From the NCBI GenBank assembly GCA_019359235.1, contig JAHHHT010000008.1, positions 62,001 through 126,000 on the forward strand: a stretch of 64,000 bases of DNA, written 5' to 3'. Numbering within the stretch: the first letter of the stretch is position 1; every line of letters starts with the position of its first letter. The notes below the pieces were generated by a model. The model worked only from the letters and a program-made list of their open reading frames with translations. It was not told where the DNA came from and made no database searches. The translations under genes were made by a program, and so were the position numbers. Positions 15,702-23,728 of this stretch are shown piece by piece. Source of the stretch: Oscillatoria princeps RMCB-10. GTDB lineage: Bacteria; Cyanobacteriota; Cyanobacteriia; Cyanobacteriales; Oscillatoriaceae.

Positions 15702-17624
15702 ATGGACGAACCTTTTAATATTACCCTGCTGATGGTTCTCACCGTCATTGCAGGCATTGGTGCTCAAGTTGTGGCGGACTACCTGAAAGTCCCGAGCATT
15801 GTCTTCTTGCTGCTGTTCGGCATTGTATTAGGCCATGATGGCTTGGGCTGGCTGCACCCACACCTTTTGGGGGAAGGTCTGGAGGTGATGGTGGCCCTCT
15901 CGGTGGCGCTGATTCTGTTCGAGGGGGGGCTGAATCTAGAACTGCGAGACTTGGGAAAAGTTTCGGGGAGTCTGCGCAATTTAGTCACTGTCGGGACGCT
16001 GATCACCCTGATGGGCGGTGGCATGGCGGCCCACTGGCTGGGCGAATTTCCCTGGCCAATTGCCTTTCTCTACGCTTCTCTTGTGGTAGTCACCGGCCCC
16101 ACTGTAATCGGGCCACTTCTCAAACAGGTGCAGGTGGAAAAACAAGTCGCCACCTTGCTCGAAGGAGAAGGGGTATTAATCGATCCGGTCGGGGCGATTC
16201 TTGCGGTTTTGGTGCTCGATATTATTTTGAATGGCGACGCCGATCCTCTGAAGCTGATTTTGGGGTTGAGTCTCCGTCTGGGGATTGGCGGCGCTATTGG
16301 GGCTGCCGGCGGTGCGGCTATTGGCTTTTTCCTCAAAAAAGCCACATTTCTCTCCGAGGATTTGAAAAATCTCGTCGTTTTAGCCGGCTTGTGGGGGCTG
16401 TTCGGTCTGGCGCAAGAAATCCGCAGCGAGTCGGGGCTGATGGCTACAGTGGTTGCCGGTTTGGTGCTGCGATCGGCCTCTCTGCCAGAAGAGCGCTTGT
16501 TGCGCCGGTTTAAAGGTCAGCTTACTATTCTAGCCGTTTCCGTGCTGTTTATTTTGCTGGCAGCTGACCTGTCTCTGGCTAGTATCGTCGCCTTGGGTTG
16601 GGGCAGTATTTTAACCGTCTTGGCGCTGATGTTTGTCGTGCGCCCGATTAACGTCTGGGTCTGCACTTGGAACAGCGGTCTGAACTGGCGGCAAAAGCTG
16701 TTTGTCTGCTGGATCGCTCCCAGAGGAATTGTTTCGGCTTCGGTGTCTTCTCTGTTTGCAATTTTGCTCACCCAGCGCGGAATAACCGGGGGAGATTCGA
16801 TTAAGGCCCTGGTTTTCTTAACAATTATTATGACGGTGTTTGTGCAGGGGCTGACCGCTGGGACAGTGGCTGAATTGCTGCGGATTACCTCCAAGACGGC
16901 AACCGGCGCGGTAATTGTCGGGTCGAATCCGCTCTCGCGGCTGATTGCTCGTCTGTTTAAGGAACGCGGAGAGTCGGTGGTGATTATTGACACCAATCCG
17001 GAAGCTTGCAAGCTAGCTGAGCGGGAGAATTTGCCTGTTTTCTTGAGCAGCGCTCTGGATACTGCGGTTTTGGAGGAAGCTGGACTGGAGTCAGCGGGAA
17101 CGTTCCTGACGATGACGAGCAATGGCGAGGTGAATTTAGTGCTGGCGCAGCGAGCAGCAGAGGAGTTTCACCCGCCGAGAGTTTTGGCGATTTTCCCCCG
17201 CGATCCGGAAGTGAGTTCGCCGGCGAATAAGACGAAAGTTTCTCAGCCGTTTATAGCGGATGTGCCGCTGAAGACCTGGAACGAGTACATCAGTGATGGA
17301 GAGGTAAAGTTAGGGGAAACGGTACTCAAACAAGCTGGCTTTGAATTTCAGGAGGCTCATTTGCAGGCGCTGATTCGTTCGGGGGAGTTGGTGCCGCTTT
17401 TGCGGGAGCGCGAGGGGCACTTTGAGGTGGTGCCGGCATCTGAACCCTGGCAGCCGGGAGAGCGGATTATTTATTTGCTGCACGATCCGAAACCGAAGTT
17501 GCTGAAGCGTTTGTCCGGTGCGAATAATTCCCGGCTCACTTTGGAGAAGCTGCCGGCTGTTGAAGAAATCCCCATACCGGCTGCTGTGCGCGATCGGTAT
17601 TTGGAGGGGGTTACGGCGGAGTGA
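15702..17624 (+). CDS. CPA1-type Na+/H+ (cation:proton) antiporter with C-terminal TrkA-N/TrkA-C domains
   Basis: 640 aa. Residues about 1-390 form 11-12 membrane spans of the NhaP/CPA1 type; the ion-binding region is VALILFEGGLNLELRDLGK, and helix breaks such as VVVTGPTVIGPLLKQV are present. Residues about 395-510 form a Rossmann TrkA-N domain (GAVIVGSNPLSRLIARLFKE, VVIIDTNPEACKLAEREN), and about 530-610 a TrkA-C-like tail. The family expels Na+ or K+ against protons; the RCK-like tail implies nucleotide or redox control. Whether the substrate is Na+ or K+ cannot be read from sequence alone. Confidence 0.9.
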   Translation: MDEPFNITLLMVLTVIAGIGAQVVADYLKVPSIVFLLLFGIVLGHDGLGWLHPHLLGEGLEVMVALSVALILFEGGLNLELRDLGKVSGSLRNLVTVGTLITLMGGGMAAHWLGEFPWPIAFLYASLVVVTGPTVIGPLLKQVQVEKQVATLLEGEGVLIDPVGAILAVLVLDIILNGDADPLKLILGLSLRLGIGGAIGAAGGAAIGFFLKKATFLSEDLKNLVVLAGLWGLFGLAQEIRSESGLMATVVAGLVLRSASLPEERLLRRFKGQLTILAVSVLFILLAADLSLASIVALGWGSILTVLALMFVVRPINVWVCTWNSGLNWRQKLFVCWIAPRGIVSASVSSLFAILLTQRGITGGDSIKALVFLTIIMTVFVQGLTAGTVAELLRITSKTATGAVIVGSNPLSRLIARLFKERGESVVIIDTNPEACKLAERENLPVFLSSALDTAVLEEAGLESAGTFLTMTSNGEVNLVLAQRAAEEFHPPRVLAIFPRDPEVSSPANKTKVSQPFIADVPLKTWNEYISDGEVKLGETVLKQAGFEFQEAHLQALIRSGELVPLLREREGHFEVVPASEPWQPGERIIYLLHDPKPKLLKRLSGANNSRLTLEKLPAVEEIPIPAAVRDRYLEGVTAE

Positions 17625-17649
17625 GCGGGTTTTTTCTGGTTTGGAAAGA

Positions 17650-17755
17650 ATATAGCGTTTCTCATATTAGTGAGGTACTGAGAAACCCGGAAGAGGGCGG
17701 TCTCCGTGTGCCGCCCGCCCCTACGAAACCGGGTTTCTGGGGCGTAACGCTATAT
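17650..17755. mobile_element. MITE-like element with 10-bp terminal inverted repeats
   Basis: The 106-bp segment is bounded by a perfect inverted pair, ATATAGCGTT (17650-17659) and AACGCTATAT (17746-17755). Inside are a second inverted pair, AGAAACCCGG (17681-17690) and CCGGGTTTCT (17729-17738), and GGGCGG/CCGCCC within that. The layered symmetry, small size and lack of coding sequence fit a non-autonomous element. No target-site duplication is obvious. Confidence 0.5.
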
Positions 17756-17775
17756 GATGTTTTCCTGCTTAGCAG

Positions 17776-17898
17776 TTAGGGCTGGTGTTCATCCTGCCAA
17801 GCTACTAAATCTGCTAGAGTCGAGAAATCTAAGAGCGCTTCACCTAATTCTTCCAACTGGGGGATGGATAGTGCCTGAATCCGCTGTTGCAGTTGGGA
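17776..17898 (-). pseudogene. Remnant of a DUF4351 (Rpn/PD-(D/E)XK nuclease family) C-terminus
   Basis: On the minus strand the frame reads QLQQRIQALSIPQLEELGEA, LLDFSTLADLVAWQDEHQP, then a stop. This is the helical DUF4351 tail of cyanobacterial Rpn-type nuclease proteins. Nothing of the nuclease domain is left: upstream the frame runs straight into the 26-bp repeat array (17899-17975) and then a stop. It looks like a gene eroded after repeat insertion or deletion. Confidence 0.65.
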
Positions 17899-17975
17899 GG
17901 TTCGTAGTAGGGCTTTAGCCCAAAGGTTCGTAGTAGGGCTTTAGCCTAAAGGTTCGTAGTAGGGCTTTAGCCCAA
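17899..17975. repeat. 26-bp tandem repeat (three units)
   Basis: Units begin at 17899, 17925 and 17951: GGTTCGTAGTAGGGCTTTAG plus CCCAAA, with one base change in the second. GGGCTTTAGCCC is itself palindromic, so each unit is a hairpin. The same core appears near 29383 and 45290. Confidence 0.85.
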
Positions 17976-18063
17976 CTACAAACGAGGCCCCGGCACGCGC
18001 CGGCACTCGCCAATTAGAGCTAGACTAAGGGTAGCACTCGCACTCGAACGCCGATAAATTCCT

Positions 18064-18267
18064 ATGACTGCCTTCAAAGAGCGCTATGTCGTTGATGAAA
18101 ACGGCACTCCGGTTGGAGTATTGCTCGATATAGAAGATTACCGCCAACTCCTTGACGCCCTCGAAGAGTTAGAAGCCATTCGCGCCTATGACGCCGCCAA
18201 ATCCTCTGGCGATGAGGCAATTCCCTTTGAGGACGCAATCGCTGAAATTGACCGGCAGCGCCGGTGA
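18064..18267 (+). CDS. Orphan RelB/Phd-like antitoxin
   Basis: 67 aa. KERYVVDENGTPVGVLLDIE followed by DYRQLLDALEELEAIRAYDA is the common cyanobacterial antitoxin type: a short strand pair and a helix for DNA binding, then a toxin-wrapping tail (DEAIPFEDAIAEIDRQRR). In intact pairs a RelE/ParE toxin follows at once. Here the next 145 bp has no toxin frame and the following gene is a GST, so the toxin was lost or the antitoxin acts alone. Confidence 0.75.
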   Translation: MTAFKERYVVDENGTPVGVLLDIEDYRQLLDALEELEAIRAYDAAKSSGDEAIPFEDAIAEIDRQRR

Positions 18268-18413
18268 CTTCTTGGAACTCAAACCCCACAGCTAAAAAAT
18301 CTATACCCCACGCCCTCCCTATTCTTCCTTCTTGGCGCTCTTGGCGTCTTGGCGGTTCACTATTAAACCACCATATAGTAAACTCTAAAACAGTCACATT
18401 CAATACCAAACAA

Positions 18414-19022
18414 ATGACGAGAACCCTGTACTACGCCCAGCGCTCGCCCTACGCGCGGAAAGTCCGCATCTTGCTCGCGGAGAAAAACTTGCCCTGCGAA
18501 CTCCAAGAAACCGACATCGCTAACAAATCGCCGGATTTTATCAAACTTTCCCCCATTGGCAAAGTCCCCGTGCTCGTCGATGAAGATGGCACCACCATTT
18601 GGGATTCCACTCAAATTATCGAGTATCTCGACGACACCTATCCCCAACCGAGCTTTTACCCCAGCGATCGCGCCGGTCGCCTGCGCTGCCGGCAGTTGGA
18701 AGAACTCGCGGACACCCTCGCCGATAATGCTGTCAACCTGTGGTATCAGAAGCGCAAAGGCGACAAAGCAGACGCCGGCGATGCCGCAAAGTACCAAGCT
18801 GCGATTGACCGGCTCTTCCCTTACCTCAACGAGCAACTCGCCTCCTCCACCTACCTGCTGGGTTCAACTCTGACTGCTGCAGATATCGCCGCCGTCTCCG
18901 CCTTGGGCTATTATAATCTGCGACACGGTGAGGACTGGCAGCAGCAGTACCCCCGCCTCGCAGAGTGGTTCAAAAACCTGCACCGGCTCGAATCCGTTCA
19001 GTCAACAGCTCCCCAACCCTAG
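18414..19022 (+). CDS. Glutathione S-transferase family protein
   Basis: 202 aa. The N-terminal thioredoxin fold (about 1-80) has YYAQRSPYARKVRILLAEKN with Ser where glutaredoxins have Cys, the cis-Pro loop LSPIGKVPVLVDEDG and the glutathione-binding DSTQIIEYLDD. The C-terminal helical domain includes STYLLGSTLTAADIAAVSAL. A longer frame from 18264 exists, but its first 50 codons are repeat-like intergenic text; ATG 18414 gives the normal GST start. It conjugates or reduces substrates with glutathione in the cytosol; the substrate is unknown. The lab-known class resembles the bacterial stringent-starvation/beta group. Confidence 0.9.
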   Translation: MTRTLYYAQRSPYARKVRILLAEKNLPCELQETDIANKSPDFIKLSPIGKVPVLVDEDGTTIWDSTQIIEYLDDTYPQPSFYPSDRAGRLRCRQLEELADTLADNAVNLWYQKRKGDKADAGDAAKYQAAIDRLFPYLNEQLASSTYLLGSTLTAADIAAVSALGYYNLRHGEDWQQQYPRLAEWFKNLHRLESVQSTAPQP

Positions 19023-19055
19023 CCTGCTGTAACCGCACAGCACAACCGAAAATCT

Positions 19056-19088
19056 AGAAACCGGGTTTCTCAAAGAAACCCGGTTTCT
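19056..19088. terminator. Palindrome between convergent GST and lipase genes
   Basis: AGAAACCGGGTTTCT and AAGAAACCCGGTTTCT flank a CA spacer, giving a strong symmetric stem. It lies just after the GST stop and before the 3' end of the lipase on the other strand, which suits bidirectional termination. Very similar elements lie at 36135-36167 and 41058-41090, so it is also a dispersed repeat. Confidence 0.5.
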
Positions 19089-19133
19089 GCCAACATCGAT
19101 GCATCGGAGACGCGATGAACCCTTGCGATCGCC

Positions 19134-19838
19134 TTACCGCAAATACCCCACCCACGCCGGCATTACTTCCGGCGAACCGTACCACAAACCGGCTCTTCTC
19201 GGAGAGTGCGTCACCCCTTCCAGCACCAGATTTTCCGCTCCCTGCAAATGCGCCGCCCCCACCGGCGTGATGCCATCTCCCCAGGTATTGCCTTCCCCGC
19301 AGGTCAGCTTGTAACTGTTGTAAGCCAGCCACTGACCCCGACGCCGCTTCCCGTAAATCGCCTTACCGGCAACACACACATACCGAACATTTCCATAAAA
19401 AGCCCCCGGATAGTTGTTATTCACAAAATCCAGATTCTTGCGAGTCCAGCGCTCATATTTGCTATAATGGGGAGTGCCCAAAGTAATCAGCGCTGCCACT
19501 GACGGATGTTTGTACCACAACCCGGCATTTTCCTCAATATCTCCGTGAATAGTATAGGGCTTTTCTCCCAGGTAAATGCGAGAAATCCAGCCGCCGGCAG
19601 AGTGACCGATCAGGTTACACTGGGAAGCGCTGTATTGCTGCAACACCTCCCGCACCGTGCGGTCGAGAAGTCGCAAAACCGGCCCGACCGATCTGCCCCC
19701 CAAAGTTGGCCACCAATCCCGCTGGCGCAACGGCACTGTCACCGCAGGGAAACCCAGCCGGTTGAGAGATTGTTCCATGTCCCGGTATTCGCCTTCCCCG
19801 GCGAAAAAGCCCGGTAAAATAACACTCGGTAATGGCAT
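19134..19838 (-). CDS. Lipase-like alpha/beta hydrolase
   Basis: 234 aa from ATG 19838 (MPLPSVILPGFFAGEGEY). An in-frame extension to 19940 encodes only IQNPR and PHAPCP repeats from the DNA array and is left out. The nucleophile elbow is LIGHSAGGWISRIYL (GHSAG); LITLGTPHYSKYERWTRKN and DGITPVGAAHLQGAENL give the typical lipase layout, and a His follows (LEGVTHSPR). Similar proteins occur in cyanobacteria and plant plastids, where they are annotated as esterases/lipases. Probably cytosolic, since no signal peptide is seen. Confidence 0.85.
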   Translation of the reverse strand: MPLPSVILPGFFAGEGEYRDMEQSLNRLGFPAVTVPLRQRDWWPTLGGRSVGPVLRLLDRTVREVLQQYSASQCNLIGHSAGGWISRIYLGEKPYTIHGDIEENAGLWYKHPSVAALITLGTPHYSKYERWTRKNLDFVNNNYPGAFYGNVRYVCVAGKAIYGKRRRGQWLAYNSYKLTCGEGNTWGDGITPVGAAHLQGAENLVLEGVTHSPRRAGLWYGSPEVMPAWVGYLR

Positions 19839-19844
19839 TTTAGA

Positions 19845-19954
19845 TTTTGGATTTTGGATGCGTGGATTTTGGATGCGTGGATTTTGGATGCGTGGATTTT
19901 GGATGCGTGGATGGGGCATGGGGCATGGGGCATGGGGCATGGGGCATGGGGCAT
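19845..19954. repeat. Composite simple-repeat array upstream of the lipase start
   Basis: GATTTTG-type units are followed by about four copies of a 15-bp unit (GCGTGGATTTTGGAT) and then six copies of the heptamer GGGGCAT. The array begins only a few bases from the lipase ATG and so forms its leader. The same kind of composite lies at 43424-43570 beside another hydrolase start. Confidence 0.85.
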
Positions 19955-20053
19955 TGACAATTTCCCCCGCTCCAGAGCGACCGAACTCCCCTACCTAACC
20001 CCTAACCCCTAATCCCTACGGCCAGCCCTTCAGTCAACTTACGGTACAATTAT

Positions 20054-20530
20054 ATGGCTCGCTCGCCGATTCCAACTTGGTATTTTGCCCTGATTGCCGT
20101 TCGTTTAGAAAATCGGCTTCTCTTAGTCCAAGAAAGCAAGCGCGGACAGCAGTGGTATCTGCCAGCCGGTCGAGTCGAGCCAGGAGAAACTCTGGTAGAA
20201 GCAGTTCGGCGAGAAACCTTAGAAGAAGCAGGCATTCCAGTGATTGTTGAAGGAATTCTCCGCATTGAACACACGCCGGTGTTCGTAGGAGAACAAGCTG
20301 CGGTTCGTGTGCGAGTCATTTTTGCCGGTCGCCCCCAAGACGACACGCCCCCAAAAAGTGTGCCAGATGAAGAATCATTGCGTGCTGGGTGGTTTGACCT
20401 GGAAGAATTAGAGCATTTGTCGCTTCGGGGAGAAGAAGTTCGGGAAATCTTGCAATACCTCGCGAATGGTGGTACAATATATCCCCTCGGATTGATAACT
20501 TTCGAGGGAGCGGCGTGGCAGCCTTCCTGA
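20054..20530 (+). CDS. NUDIX hydrolase
   Basis: 158 aa with a complete NUDIX box in GRVEPGETLVEAVRRETLEE plus AGI (G-x5-E-x7-RE-x2-EE-x-G). The lead-in LLVQESKRGQQWYLPAGRVE is typical for nucleoside-diphosphate-linked substrates; the tail (GWFDLEELEHLSLRGEEV) includes the usual late helix. It hydrolyses an X-linked diphosphate, substrate not predictable. The neighbour cobI starts 25 bp after its stop, on the same strand. Confidence 0.92.
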   Translation: MARSPIPTWYFALIAVRLENRLLLVQESKRGQQWYLPAGRVEPGETLVEAVRRETLEEAGIPVIVEGILRIEHTPVFVGEQAAVRVRVIFAGRPQDDTPPKSVPDEESLRAGWFDLEELEHLSLRGEEVREILQYLANGGTIYPLGLITFEGAAWQPS

Positions 20531-20555
20531 GAATTCAGACAGAGCGGTAATCACT

Positions 20556-21290
20556 GTGGCAACCGGCATATTATATGGTATTGGTGTGGGTCCGGGCGAC
20601 CCAGAATTGCTCACCCTCAAAGGGCTGCGGCTGCTCAAAAGTGCGCCGGTGGTGGCGTACCCAGCCGGTGTTGGCGGCAAACCGGGGATGGCGCAGGAGA
20701 TTGTGGCTGAGTGGCTGCGTCCGGAACAAATCCAGCTGGCTTTGAAATTTCCCTACGTGCGCGATATTGAAGTCCTCAGCCTCGCTTGGCGCGAGTCTGC
20801 GGAACAAGTCTGGGAGTACCTGCAAAACGGGCAAGATGTCGCTTTTGTCTGTGAGGGGGATGTGAGTTTTTACAGCACCTTCACCTATTTGGCGCAGACA
20901 CTGCAACAGCTGCATCCGCAAGTGCCTGTGCGGCTGGTTCCGGGAATCTGCTCTCCAATGGCTGCAGCTGCAGCTTTGGGAGGGCCTCTAACCCTTGGCA
21001 GCCAGCGCCTTGCTGTTCTGCCGGCACTCTACGCGGTAGAAGAACTGGAAGCTGCGCTAGACTGGGCAGATGTCGTTGTGCTGATGAAGGTGAGTTCGGT
21101 CTATGAGCGAGTTTGGGAACTGCTGCACCGGCGCGGATTGCTCGGGAGCAGCTGCGTTGTGGAACGAGCCACTCTCCCAGAGCAGGTCATCTATACCGAT
21201 TTACCGGACCGCCCCCACTTGCAACTGCCCTATTTCTCCCTGATCGTCGTGCAAGTCCGCAAATCCCAACCGTTTGACAGCAACTTCTAG
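20556..21290 (+). CDS. cobI: Precorrin-2 C(20)-methyltransferase
   Basis: 244 aa, GTG start. It transfers methyl from SAM to C20 of precorrin-2 in cobalamin synthesis. The SAM-binding start GILYGIGVGPGDPELLTLKG is characteristic, as are VAFVCEGDVSFYSTFTYLA, VRLVPGICSPMAAAAALGGP and VVVLMKVSSVYERVWELL. Length fits CobI rather than other cobalt-precorrin methyltransferases. No cobalamin riboswitch is visible in the short gap before it. Confidence 0.94.
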   Translation: MATGILYGIGVGPGDPELLTLKGLRLLKSAPVVAYPAGVGGKPGMAQEIVAEWLRPEQIQLALKFPYVRDIEVLSLAWRESAEQVWEYLQNGQDVAFVCEGDVSFYSTFTYLAQTLQQLHPQVPVRLVPGICSPMAAAAALGGPLTLGSQRLAVLPALYAVEELEAALDWADVVVLMKVSSVYERVWELLHRRGLLGSSCVVERATLPEQVIYTDLPDRPHLQLPYFSLIVVQVRKSQPFDSNF

Positions 21291-21575
21291 GCCGGCGGCG
21301 CGGTCGCTTGACCGCAGGAAAGTGGGAGCAGGGCAATTCTCGGCTTAGAATGCTTCAAGTATTTTCGAGGATAGCATCTGTTTCAATCCCGTTTCCGGGA
21401 TTCAGCTGGCCAAAAATCATCCGCTCCTGCAACCTGCTGAAATCATTGTCGCATTCATTTGGGCTTCTTTGCACAACGGGGATGCTCCCTAGCATCTAGC
21501 TTGGGAAGAATTCTCTAGCTCACATGACCTGCTGACAAGCTTCCCACGACAACAGTGGTCTGTACTGTACCGATT

Positions 21576-23501
21576 ATGCTGAACCCCTCCCTGTTTAACT
21601 TCGTGCCCGCACCGTTGCGCCAGCCAAGCAACGTGGCCATTTTGGTTTCGGTGGGCGTCCACGGAGCGCTCGCGGTGGGCTGGCCCCTTTTGCCGGCGTC
21701 TTCTTCCAAGGCAGTGCAGCGCTGGCAAACAGTGGATCTTGTGCAGCTATCCCCCGCAGAGCAGAAACGCTTGCCAAACTTGTCAAAACCGCAACTGGCG
21801 CTGGGGACTGCTGCCGCAAAGCCCAGTGGGATTCCGGCGCTGCCATCAATACCCCCTTTGACCTCAGCCGAGCAGCCCCCTCAGTTGCCAGCTGCGCAAA
21901 ATAATTTGCCAGTCTCTGAGTATCCCCCTCTCCCACCGCCGCCTCCCATGTCAGCTTTGCCGGTGCTGCCGGCACTCTCCTCGTATCCAACCTATATTCC
22001 CCCGTCGCCACTCTCCCTCTATTCCAATTTGCCACCCCTGCCGGCACAGTCGCCCTATTCAAATTATCCCGCTCTGCCGCCAGCCTCACCCTATTCAAAT
22101 TTGTCTGTTCTGCCGCCCTCCCGAGCGCTGAAGCCCAATTGGTCTGAGGTGCCGGCACCCTCCCCCTATTCAAATTTGTCCAACCTGCCACCGCCGGTCA
22201 ACTCTTATATCGCTCAGCCACAAAATCCCTTGCCTGCAGGGGTGCAGCCCGGTCTGTCGATCGCCGATCCCGCACTGCCGGCTGACCAGCCGGATTCCTG
22301 GCAGCCGGCCCCACCGGCCCCAGCCCCGCAAATAGCGGCTCGCACCGATCTCCCGGCACAGGCTCCACCCCAGGCTTCTTCACAGGACTCTAATGTTCCT
22401 AGCCTTGAGCAGTTCCGCCAGCAGCAGCAGGGAGCCGCCAGTTTGCTGGCCAGTCCGGGGCAATCGGGGCGTGCCAGCTCGCTTTTGCCACCCCAGCAGG
22501 CTCAACTGGCGCAGCTGGAGCAGCAGTGGCAGCAAGCTGACCGCAATCGAGCTGTGGCTAGCGCCGCCGGTGCCCAGCCGGCAGCCCCCTCCGCAGCCGC
22601 CCCGCCAAACGTCCACCCGCAACTGTGGGCTTATTACCAGCAGGTGCAGCAACAGAAACAAGCTGAGCGCCAGCGAGCCGCCGCAAGCGCGGCGCAATCT
22701 GTGCCGGCCCGTCCCGCTCCTGTGGCCCAGCCAGAACAAGTCATGGCAGCCGCACGAGCGTCTTTGGAGGAAAAGGAGCGACAAATTCAGCAACAAGCCG
22801 CCGCAACTCCTGGCGGCGGGACTTCCGAGCGGCGAGAAGCGATGCTGGCCGGTGGGGGTGCCTATGCGAGCTGGGTGGGCAGTTTGAAACAAGCTCACTC
22901 GGACCTGCAAATGGCAAGTCCGATCCCGATGCGCGCTCTCTATCCGCCCGAAGCGAACTCTAAGCAGCTGGAAGGCAGGGCTGTGGTTGGGGTGCTTGTG
23001 GGTGCCGGCGGTGACATCCTTGACGGGCCCACTCTGTTAGTGCCCACGGAGTACCCAGTCCTCAACGAAGCGGCTTTGAATGCGGTTAAGGGTGTTCCGC
23101 TGAAAGCGACTGGCAAGACTGTGGCTTACCAGTTCTCTTTTGAGTTCAAGCCCGACAGCCAAACTCAGAAAGTACCGGCACAGCCACCACAACCGGCACC
23201 GCCGGCACAACCGGCACAACCGGCACAACCGGCACAGCCACCACAACCGGCACAACCGGCACAACCGGCACCGCCGGCACAACCGGCACCGGCACCCGCA
23301 CCGGCACCGGAACAGCCCGCTCCCCCACCCGCTCCCGCACCGGCTCCCGCACAACCGGAACAGCCCGCTCCCCCACCGGCACAACCGGCACCCGCACCGG
23401 CACCCGCACCGGCACCCTCGGAGCCAGCACCGGCACAGCCCTCCGAAACCTCGCCAGAGCCGGCACAGCCAGCACCGGAGGGGCAACCCTCACAGCCCTA
23501 A
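21576..23501 (+). CDS. TonB-like proline/glutamine-rich envelope protein
   Basis: About 641 aa from ATG 21576 (a GTG at 21555 is also possible). A hydrophobic segment near the start (SNVAILVSVGVHGALAVGWP) is a TonB-type inner-membrane anchor. A long Pro/Ala/Gln/Ser-rich span holds repeated PYSNLSxLPP motifs. Residues about 430-530 form a TonB/TolA C-terminal-like domain (YPPEANSKQLEGRAVVGVLV, LNEAALNAVKGVPL, VAYQFSFEF). After it comes another 110 residues of PAQPAQP repeats. Energy transducers normally end at the TonB domain, so the Pro-rich extension behind it is odd. No TonB-dependent receptor, ExbB or ExbD is nearby. Confidence 0.75.
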   Translation: MLNPSLFNFVPAPLRQPSNVAILVSVGVHGALAVGWPLLPASSSKAVQRWQTVDLVQLSPAEQKRLPNLSKPQLALGTAAAKPSGIPALPSIPPLTSAEQPPQLPAAQNNLPVSEYPPLPPPPPMSALPVLPALSSYPTYIPPSPLSLYSNLPPLPAQSPYSNYPALPPASPYSNLSVLPPSRALKPNWSEVPAPSPYSNLSNLPPPVNSYIAQPQNPLPAGVQPGLSIADPALPADQPDSWQPAPPAPAPQIAARTDLPAQAPPQASSQDSNVPSLEQFRQQQQGAASLLASPGQSGRASSLLPPQQAQLAQLEQQWQQADRNRAVASAAGAQPAAPSAAAPPNVHPQLWAYYQQVQQQKQAERQRAAASAAQSVPARPAPVAQPEQVMAAARASLEEKERQIQQQAAATPGGGTSERREAMLAGGGAYASWVGSLKQAHSDLQMASPIPMRALYPPEANSKQLEGRAVVGVLVGAGGDILDGPTLLVPTEYPVLNEAALNAVKGVPLKATGKTVAYQFSFEFKPDSQTQKVPAQPPQPAPPAQPAQPAQPAQPPQPAQPAQPAPPAQPAPAPAPAPEQPAPPPAPAPAPAQPEQPAPPPAQPAPAPAPAPAPSEPAPAQPSETSPEPAQPAPEGQPSQP

Positions 23502-23627
23502 CTCGCTTGAGTGCCGGCAGCTCAACCCCAGGGCTGCGGCAGCGCATGCCGGCCTGCCGTCTTTGCCCCTAGCCCTCCGGTTTTTTGCTTTAAAATTGCA
23601 TATTAAAAATTTCGGGTTATTTCGTGT

Positions 23628-23692
23628 GGGGTGCGTTTCGCGCATCTTTAATTCTGTAAATCTTGGGCGCAATTTTGGGCGAAACGCACCCT
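23628..23692. repeat. Inverted repeat GGGGTGCGTTTCGC...GCGAAACGCACCC
   Basis: A 13-bp inverted pair separated by about 37 bp between the convergent TonB-like and TPR genes. It is related to the GGTGCGTTCCGC elements elsewhere in the window and may help end transcription from both sides. Confidence 0.7.
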
Positions 23693-23728
23693 ACTTCTCA
23701 CAAAAATAAGCAAATTAGATGCTTTAGC

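Noticed and set aside
20530-20556. Cobalamin riboswitch before cobI
   Set aside because: The gap is only 25 bp and lacks the conserved B12-box word.
21308-21499. 63-aa plus-strand frame after cobI
   Set aside because: No ribosome site or recognisable features; treated as a non-coding gap.
22380-23547. Long antisense frames rich in Arg/Cys or Val/Pro opposite the TonB-like gene
   Set aside because: Mirror images of the Pro/Gln-rich codons; no ribosome site or family features.
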